Source: Glossina fuscipes (Eukaryota > Arthropoda > Insecta > Diptera > Glossinidae). Taken from it: DNA of 64,000 nucleotides. The stretch lies in contig NW_023998457.1 of assembly GCF_014805625.2 (NCBI RefSeq), positions 5,299,218 through 5,363,217 of the forward strand, given 5' to 3'. The translations under genes were made by a program, and so were the position numbers. The number at the start of each line of letters is the position of its first letter. Positions within the stretch are counted from its first letter, which is position 1. The notes beneath the pieces were generated by a model. That model saw only the letters and a program-made list of their open reading frames with translations. It did not search any database and was not told the origin of the DNA. This document shows, one piece after another, positions 57,111-64,000 of this stretch.

Positions 57111-57309
57111 AAATGAGTAATCATTTATCTAATGTTCACATTTAAGTCTTTGATCAATTTTGTGAAACGTAGTGGACTTCGGCTCAGAATGTCTGAATCT
57201 GTACAACATAGGACAATGTCAAGTTTCTGCTGAGCAAGTAGCACCAAGAAAACAAACCGAAACTAGATGATGCTCCGTGTCTTTCCACTGTTTCTATATA
57301 CTCACCCGA

Positions 57310-58265
57310 TTAAAAAGAAAATTAAAAACAAGTGCAAGCATTATAATCGGGCTTGGTCGACCTACCCATCGCAATTTGTAAGATATTCCGATGAAATTTG
57401 GTAAACTGTTGGGTTTTGATCCAAGGACGAATGCTATTGAAAATGATTTGGGCCGGTCAACTTCTTCGACCAATCCCTACATAAGACCTCATATAAAACA
57501 TCTTAAAAATCGCTTTATGAAAAGAAACTTCAATTTTGGACACTTTTCCACAAAACTCGCTGTTTAATAACATTTCCATATTCTACATTGGTATAAAAAG
57601 AATAGTTCGACTGTACCAATTGTTTGATTGCCCTTTCATATAACCTTGCCTCCGAAGAGTAAATCTTTATATGGCAAAAAGATCTAATTTTCAATATTTC
57701 AAGGTGAAGATTAGTTCATAAGAGTAACCTTACCGAATTTGGGCCACGTAGCTCAATTTCTAGGATACTGCTACATGTAAGTATTCTCAGGAAATGTTCA
57801 TCCTTACATGGCAAAACAGCTTAATTGTTAATGGCGTAAAATTTGTTTATGATAGTAATGACATAAAAATTAAATGAACGAAGTTTGAAACAAATGGATT
57901 TATTTCTTGGATCCCACCCCATATAAGATTCCTCATGAATAGTAAGCCCTTCAGGAAAAGGAAAAGAAAGAAAAAATGGGTTCATACTCACAATGTAGCA
58001 AAAGAATGAACAGTGGGGGGCTTGGATCATATCGATATATTTTTTAGACGCGTTTATATATAAGGAATTTAAGCTAAATCGAGATCGCGCCGTGTGATGT
58101 TTTAGGCATGCTCCAATAGACGGGCTTTCATGAAAAGTATGCCTTTGCATGAAAATAGTGTGTGTTTTGTGATATCTTATCACCAAAACGAGCATTAAAC
58201 CATGACACGTGAAGTGGTGTAGAGTGTCTAAAAGTCGGCCTTGCCCGACTATACTTTTCTAACAA
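57310..58265 (+). repeat. Family A copy 23 with both inverted termini
   Basis: Begins AACAAGTGCAAGCATTATAA, TCGGGCTTGGTCGACC and ends AAAGTCGGCCTTGCCCGACT, ATACTTTTCTAAC, so the ends are inverted copies of each other. The internal blocks (GATCCAAGGACGAATGCTAT, GGCCGGTCAACTTCTTCGAC, CTTTATATGGCAAAAAGATC) are in the usual order. The 124-residue minus-strand frame here is fortuitous. Confidence 0.8.
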
Positions 58266-60640
58266 CCAAATGTAATTGTTAGCTCATTACAATGTTCATT
58301 ACATTACTTTCTGTGCTTAAACTTGGGCGGAAGAAACTGTATTTACTTGAAAACTATAGTATTTGAGTTGAAAATATAAACTTCGTTAGGTAAAGAAGTT
58401 TGTTTTTGATAATTGCATACGGATATCGCATTGATAGGTAATAGCATTGAGTTTTGTGACAAAATAATAATTAAAATCTCATTATGTCCGTCTACCATAG
58501 TACAGCCCTCATCAGTGAGTTTTTGCCACGAATTTCAACGAAATTTGTTAAAAAATCTTGAAAAGGAAAACAATAGAATTCAATAAAATGAAGGCGTCCT
58601 TCGCCTAATATGGCTTAGAAGAGGATGATGTCGATTCAGCATGGTACGAATTTATCGTGGTAAGGGTGAGGACGTCTGCATGCGTATATCGTAGAATGCA
58701 CAGAAGCACAGAATTCTAGATGCTTTCATTTTATACAAGTTCGATCGAGTGACACAATTTAAAAAAATTATTGTTTATCCAAATAATGAGAAGAAAAGAG
58801 GAACCAGTTAAATGGCTGATAGTTCACGTTTTTATTGCTGTGATAGATAAAAGAAGCACCAAAGTCCCCTAAAATTTTATTAGTTCGAGCTTTTGCGAAA
58901 ATGTTAAAGTGTCTTGAGGTAATGGAAAAGAAGAATAGAAGAAAAAAGAATTTTTCCTAATAACTATATTCGGCCCATTATTACGAAACTCTATAGAGTG
59001 TGTGTCTTCAGGAGAGACGCCATGAAAACTGGTATTTCAAATCTTTCTTTCCTCATTCTCGTAAAATTTTGGAAATTTCGAAAATAGTGATTCCTGTTAC
59101 TCAATAACAACATAGTTGCAGTTAACTGAATGATCACATTGCCAGCATTATTTTCGTTCAATGGCGCCTTATTTTCAAAATAATCAATAGTTGTAAGTAG
59201 AACACAGGTTACAAATTATGTACGACGATAACCAAGTTTCACTTCCCTTCGAATTTTCTCCTTTATGTATGCACAGCAGCTGCAGAAATTGTCTCCCAAA
59301 GCTGAAGGGATCACGTTTAGCGTTGACATTGGTTTGTTCAGACTTGCATTTGTAAGAGAAAGCATTTGTAAATTGAAACAAAACAAAGTGATTGTGTTTT
59401 CGTCGCGTTCTATATACTGACCTGTACGGTGAATTATCTATAATTTATCCGGAATGATGCAAAGCTTGTACTTTATTGATAAAAACAAAAAGCCGTCAAC
59501 ACGAAAAACAGAAAAGGCTGTTATAAAAGAAGCCGAAAGCAAAATGGAAATCTTAGGATGAAAGACTAATGGAAAGATGCCCCGCTAGAATAGAATTTAC
59601 ACGACGGAAATAACAATAAATGCATACATCAGTTATTCGTTTAATGAATCGATGTTTTTTTTTTATTAAGAAAATCAGAAATTACGTTACTTTGCCTTAC
59701 TTGCACTTGCATGTTTTGAATCGAGGAAATCATGCATAATGCGTCAGCGAAGCCAGCGAAGTTGTCCGCATGAGTAGGCGTGCAAATAAGAATCTAGACT
59801 ATGAAGTTAGTGATTGCGGGTTAAAATCCAAAGCGCTATAGCGATTACTTTGGTCGCAGCTAGAGTGAGGACTCAGGCGATAAAAGCGTAACATTTATCG
59901 ATTGGGCATATATCCACTAAGCTGCAGCCACCACCACTTCGTTTCTTTCTCTTTCTTTACTTCTTTCCACTCTCCAGCGCATCACGTGAGTAGAGGTTCG
60001 AAATTTAACTCCTTTCTGAATTCTTACGTATTTCGTCAATTTCTTGACCTCAATTTTATATATTATAGCTAATGACGAATACATCATTAGCACAGTTTAT
60101 CACGATAGATATGAACTTTTGCTTTAATCTATATGGAGTGGAGTACGCACTAAGAGCGCGAAAAGGGTTTCTTTAAAAAAACTGGATTCATTGTAAAGAA
60201 AATTATATTATTGGAAGTGTTGTTCTTTACATTAATTGGAAAACTTGAAACCCGTAGTTGAAAAGATTATTTATTAACTATCCAGAATAGATTAGTGAAC
60301 AATGATTAGATTCATTCCGCCACTTGCACTTATCATGGAGTTCATGTGGATCTTTTTCCATTCTCCATAAATCACTCGAAGTGACACAAAAGCGGAAAAT
60401 ATAATTGTATATTCCTGTGGATCTGACGATAAGTGTTCACAGTATAAGTTGTTCTGCATTTCTTCCCACCCTTTGCATTCCATTGATTGAGAAGCGATAA
60501 CTCTTGAAACCTTAAGTTAAAAATTAGTGAGAAGAGAGAAATCGTGATCAAGCTCTCGTATTTATTTATTCCTTATGTCACACATCTTTATTTATATTTC
60601 TTATGTCTACGCACTCTTCGCTTTGTTTTCTTATTTTCGT
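58266..60640. other. Unassigned intergenic sequence
   Basis: No gene is established. A 63-residue minus-strand frame at 60292-60483 (SDPQEYTIIFSAFVSLRVIY and following) is protein-like, but no family is recognised. At about 59760-59830 'tgagtaggcgtgcaa' and 'gcgggttaaaatcc' weakly recall tRNA-derived sequence. Confidence 0.3.
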
Positions 60641-61049
60641 ATGGTAACATAGTTTGTGATGACTGATAGGTGAAAATAAGGTGAGAGGAGAAAACAAATT
60701 TCGTTCTACTTTGCGAGCATTCAGTTGATTACACACGTGACAACCCATCCTATTTTAACAGCAAAATTTGTTTTTAAAGAGGAGCGATTTTTAAGATATT
60801 CGTGTTCGTTGAAAGAAAAGACACTAAACAGAATTCAGTTCAGATTACCGTTCGTTAAGATAACAAAAGCAATTTAAGAGATGCGTATGAGAAAACTTTG
60901 ATACGATTTAAGTTTAAATAAGTGGAAGTCCAGTCGCCATAGTTTAGGAAAACGTATGGTTTCTAAAACAAAGATTGAAGTGCTAGCGAAGTTCCACACG
61001 GCATAGACAATTCGTTGATCATCCAGTGGGCTATAGATCGCTTATTGCA

Positions 61050-61123
61050 AAGCGTTTAGTGTGCAGACTACGGACACGAGTTTGTATCAAAGGTTTTTGT
61101 GTTCAACGCTAATGTATCGCAAA
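61050..61123 (+). other. Probable 5' non-coding exon of the Kelch gene
   Basis: CGCAAA at the end of this segment is followed by a strong GTAAGTGCG donor at 61124. A matching acceptor TTTATCCAACAG ends at 61311, two bases before the proposed start codon, giving a 188-bp intron. The exon's left end is unknown. If spliced this way, an ATG at 61112 starts a seven-codon upstream frame that overlaps the main start. Confidence 0.45.
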
Positions 61124-61312
61124 GTAAGTGCGAGTTGTGGTAGCAAATAATATTCATAACGAATTGGCATCCGTCCGTTATTTTCTAGATTTGTGCGCTG
61201 AAATCTATATGCGACTTATGACGCGCGGAATATTGCTTACAATATGTTAACAGCTTCGATTCTAAACATTTTTATTTTTGTAGTCCTTTTGTGTGTGTAT
61301 TTATCCAACAGT

Positions 61313-64000
61313 ATGGCCGCTAAAATTGTGAATCAAGTGGAAAGCATCTACGCGAAAAAATGCAAGAACCTCAATTATGGGAAGACTTACCTCGACGGGT
61401 TGACCAAAATGCGTATCAATCAGAAGGTAAGCGGAAGACTGTTTAATCCGCCACGCGTTAAAACTAATACTTCATCACTCTATCCTACAGCTCTTCGATT
61501 TTTCTCTGGACGTAAACGGTGAGCTCATCTATGTGCATAAACTTGCACTCGCGATTGCCTCTGATTACTTCGCCGCGATGTTTGAAGGTAAGTGATTCCC
61601 GTAAAATGCCAAATAGGACTTCAATAAACTCTTTGAATATTTGCCTTTATAGCTGATATGAAGGAAAGGAAGGAAGGGACTGTCAAGCTGCAGGATGTGG
61701 ACGTAGTCGCCGTCAAGGCACTCGTTGACTACGTTTACAGCGGGATCATCACGCTTACAGAAGCAAACGTCGAAGCGGTACTGTCTGCATCGGACTTATT
61801 TCAGATCGTTTGGGTGAAAGAGGAATGTATCAAATTTCTCAAGAACAACTTGAACCGAAACAATTGTTTTCGAGTGCGAAAATTCGCTGGTACGAATATG
61901 ATGGAATTCTTGCAGATTAGGCTCAACTAAAAAGGTTTTATTCTCTTTCAGGTATGCATTCTTGCGGACACTTGCAGGATGTCAGCCATAAATATATTTT
62001 GGATCACTTCGATAACCTAATTGCCGAGGAAGACCTACTATTATTGTCATTTGAAGAGGTATCTAAATAATCCAATCATAAAAGTTGACGAACGAACGAA
62101 TGCAGTTAGCGTTGTTAGTATTGTTGTGTGAAAGAATAATTCGGTCTTTAATGTTCCATTGAAGTATAGCTGCGTGGATCTACCCTACACTCAATTACTT
62201 AGCAATGATCTGTTCTAATGTCCTTTGTCTTGATAAGAATAGAAAATTAAAAATCAAGTTTAGGAAACGGAATTATTGAAGAGGGTTGTTAGATTAGCTT
62301 TGGTATATGTGTGTCGTACAGTTGAATGCAGGAAAATAGAATGTGAGTAAGGTATTTGTGCAAAAAGATTTCATTGTGCATTGAAAGAATGGAAGGAGAG
62401 TATAGGAAGAACGGAATTTGGCATGAATGTGTTCCAAATTGTGAACCTGCGCTTGTGATTAGATTCACTTCATCCCTCTTTCAAGCGGTTTACCTTGAAA
62501 GTGTATTTTTAAATTTCCATTAAAGTGTGCTTTTGATCGTATGCTCGTCTACGTAATCCAACTTCTCCATTTATTTAAGTAATTATCACGTCAGTTTTAC
62601 TAAGCTCTTTCCATAAACGGACCCAAGAAGCCTAAAAACTTTGCTCGTTTTTCTAATAATTTTTCTATCGTATTGTGATTACTTCCCAACTCCGTTAGGT
62701 CGATTCCCTTTCCACATATAAAATGTGCGCAGTTGTGTATGGGACTGTAAGGCGTTGACACATGACTTGTTCTACGTTTTTCCAGAAAAATATTTTCCTT
62801 ATTATTTAACAACAAATTATAAAAGCAATCAAGTGATTGCTACTTTGTGCGTTATTTTGTCCATCCACCATAGTTACTCACTGGTCCAGACTAATTTTTA
62901 CTAAGCGATTAACGATACAGTTTTCTTGATTGTAATCACATTATGGCGAACGTTCCTATATCTTTTGTAAATGTGGCTTGGGATGGCCTTTGTTCACTTT
63001 AATTCTTCTGCGTTATTGCGCTACTTACGGCTTCCAATTAAGAGCAAGGGATGTATCTATCAAGGACTTTCGGGAGACTTTCGCCTTCTCAACATGTTTT
63101 ATAGTCATTTGACAGTTTCGTGCTATTTTTATTCTATAGGTGAGGAGTTACATGTTCTCCAGGCGTTTGTTGAGTTTACTTATACAGCAGTTTACATGAG
63201 TTCACCTTTTAGACGATATGAATTATGCAATAATTAGATCCATTTTCCTTAGCAAGAGAATCCATCGCAATGTTACACCAAACTTTCTGCTTTCCTTTTC
63301 TTTAGCTCTCTTGACGCTCTTTAACGTAAAGAAATTAGTTTCCTAGTTCGGCTTTAACGTTTATTACTCAATTTCACTGGATAACTAACAACCGATTGCA
63401 CGTTAGAAGAAGAGAAGATCGCAATTATGGCAACCTATTGAGTGTTTAGAATAATGGGTTTCCTCTTATTCTACTTTGCAGCGAATGTGAAGCAAAGCCA
63501 ACACGGACAGAGCTTTAATCCTAAATAACATTTTTGCAAACTAGGTAGGATTCGAGAATGGAAATGTACACCATTTCATGACATACCCAATTTGACGCTA
63601 GAAATTAAATTTGTTTTGTATTTAATTTCACATCAGATTGACTCGTGACGTTTTCAAAAATTGTTTTCAGATCAAGGAATTGATAAAGGACGTGCAACAC
63701 GTAGTCAAACCTGAAGACATTGCTTATAAGGCTGCAATAAATTGGATCAAACACGACCTAGAGAGAAGAAGAATTCACCTCGCTGAGTTTATAAGCCAGA
63801 TACGTTTACCTCTTGTCAGCACAGAGTTTTTGACAAACCACATTGTTGCTGACCCTCTGCTTATAGAAGATCAAAAATGCAATAAATTCGTAATGGAAGC
63901 CTTAACTTGTCAATTAAAACAAAGTGAACTATATGGGAAATGCCAAACAGGAACAAAACATCGCAATGAAAGCTTTCATGTGTTTCTTGTCGGCGGCACA
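61313..64000 (+). CDS. BTB-BACK-Kelch (kelch-like) protein, 3' truncated by the window edge
   Basis: Five coding exons join in frame for 295 codons: 61313-61426, 61491-61587, 61653-61889, 61952-62058 and 63671-64000 (cut). Donors are GTAAGC, GTAAGT, GTACGA and GTATCT, and each acceptor is an AG. Exon 1 gives a 38-residue leader, MAAKIVNQVE onward. Exons 2-3 give the BTB domain: LFDFSLDVNGELIYVHKLAL, AIASDYFAAMFE, then VKLQDVDVVAVKALVDYVYS and VLSASDLFQI. Exons 3-5 give BACK: NCFRVRKFAGMHSCGHLQDV, then AAINWIKHDLERRRIHLAEF and IRLPLVSTEFL. The sequence ends in FHVFLVGGT, the first strand of Kelch blade 1. From the family, such proteins use BTB/BACK to dimerise and bind Cullin-3, and Kelch blades to hold ubiquitination substrates; cytosolic. 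I start at 61313. The longer Met at 61244 would add a hydrophobic leader that looks intronic. No symbol is given because orthology within the large family cannot be fixed. Confidence 0.85.
62059..63670 (+). other. Intron 4 of the Kelch gene (1.6 kb)
   Basis: Bounded by GAAGAG/GTATCT and TTGTTTTCAG/ATCAAG, with codon phase 0 on both sides. It holds no named repeat. An 88-residue plus-strand frame at 62971-63237 inside it has a weak BTB-like VLQAFVEFTYT but is otherwise unlike the family. Confidence 0.7.

Noticed and set aside
57821..58195. 124-residue minus-strand frame
   Set aside because: Lies entirely inside a full-length family A repeat; its peptide is translated repeat sequence.
61244..61312. 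N-terminal extension of the Kelch protein from an upstream Met
   Set aside because: It would add a hydrophobic leader ending at a good AG acceptor, unlike cytosolic Kelch proteins. It is more likely intron.
62971..63237. Possible extra BTB exon inside Kelch intron 4
   Set aside because: Only VLQAFVEFTYT resembles BTB. The flanking exons already join in phase 0, and the BTB is complete in exons 2-3.

Overview
The window is nuclear DNA from a higher fly. It is AT-rich, has short introns with GT/AG ends, and carries a dgt6/HAUS6 orthologue, mariner and Tc1 relics, and very abundant 'TCTGTCTGTCCGTC'-bearing dispersed repeats of a kind I associate with tephritid fruit flies (the family is an inference). 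Nothing bacterial or viral was seen.

Only four loci look like genes. From left to right: (1) a two-exon secreted cysteine-containing protein on the minus strand (3414-4154) whose C-terminus runs into a repeat; (2) a single-exon HAUS6/Dgt6 augmin subunit on the minus strand (8852-10747); (3) a secreted serine-protease homologue that has lost all three catalytic residues, minus strand (50724-51563); (4) the first five coding exons of a BTB-BACK-Kelch gene on the plus strand, cut by the right edge (61313-64000). A decayed relative of the Kelch gene lies about 5 kb upstream of it. The genes do not form a functional cluster.

The rest is gene-poor and repeat-dominated. Two dispersed repeat families, here called A and B, have related ends (AACAAGTAAGAA...) and appear in about 30 pieces across 1.8-58.3 kb. 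In places they abut, are inverted to each other, or carry internal tandem amplifications (28.1 kb, 44.9 kb). Recognisable transposon relics are a mariner with near-perfect inverted repeats but an internal deletion (22665-23744), three further mariner-like C-terminal relics (29.3, 42.6, 48.4 kb), a Tc1-like element with long inverted repeats (12.3-13.7 kb), a non-LTR retrotransposon tail with a restriction-like-endonuclease signature (5.2-5.9 kb), an RNase H relic (52.3-52.8 kb), tRNA-derived SINEs (16.2-16.6 and 43.2 kb) and three related LTR-like pieces (8.3, 33.5, 53.4 kb).

Tandem arrays include a 13-bp minisatellite built on the palindrome TTAGCTAA (20.7-21.3 kb) and a 67-bp array that ends at a 10-N assembly gap (49.87-50.08 kb). 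Several coding-like but broken segments (10.8, 34.1, 35.0-35.7, 50.2 kb) could not be identified. Repeat boundaries are read by eye and are approximate to some tens of bases.
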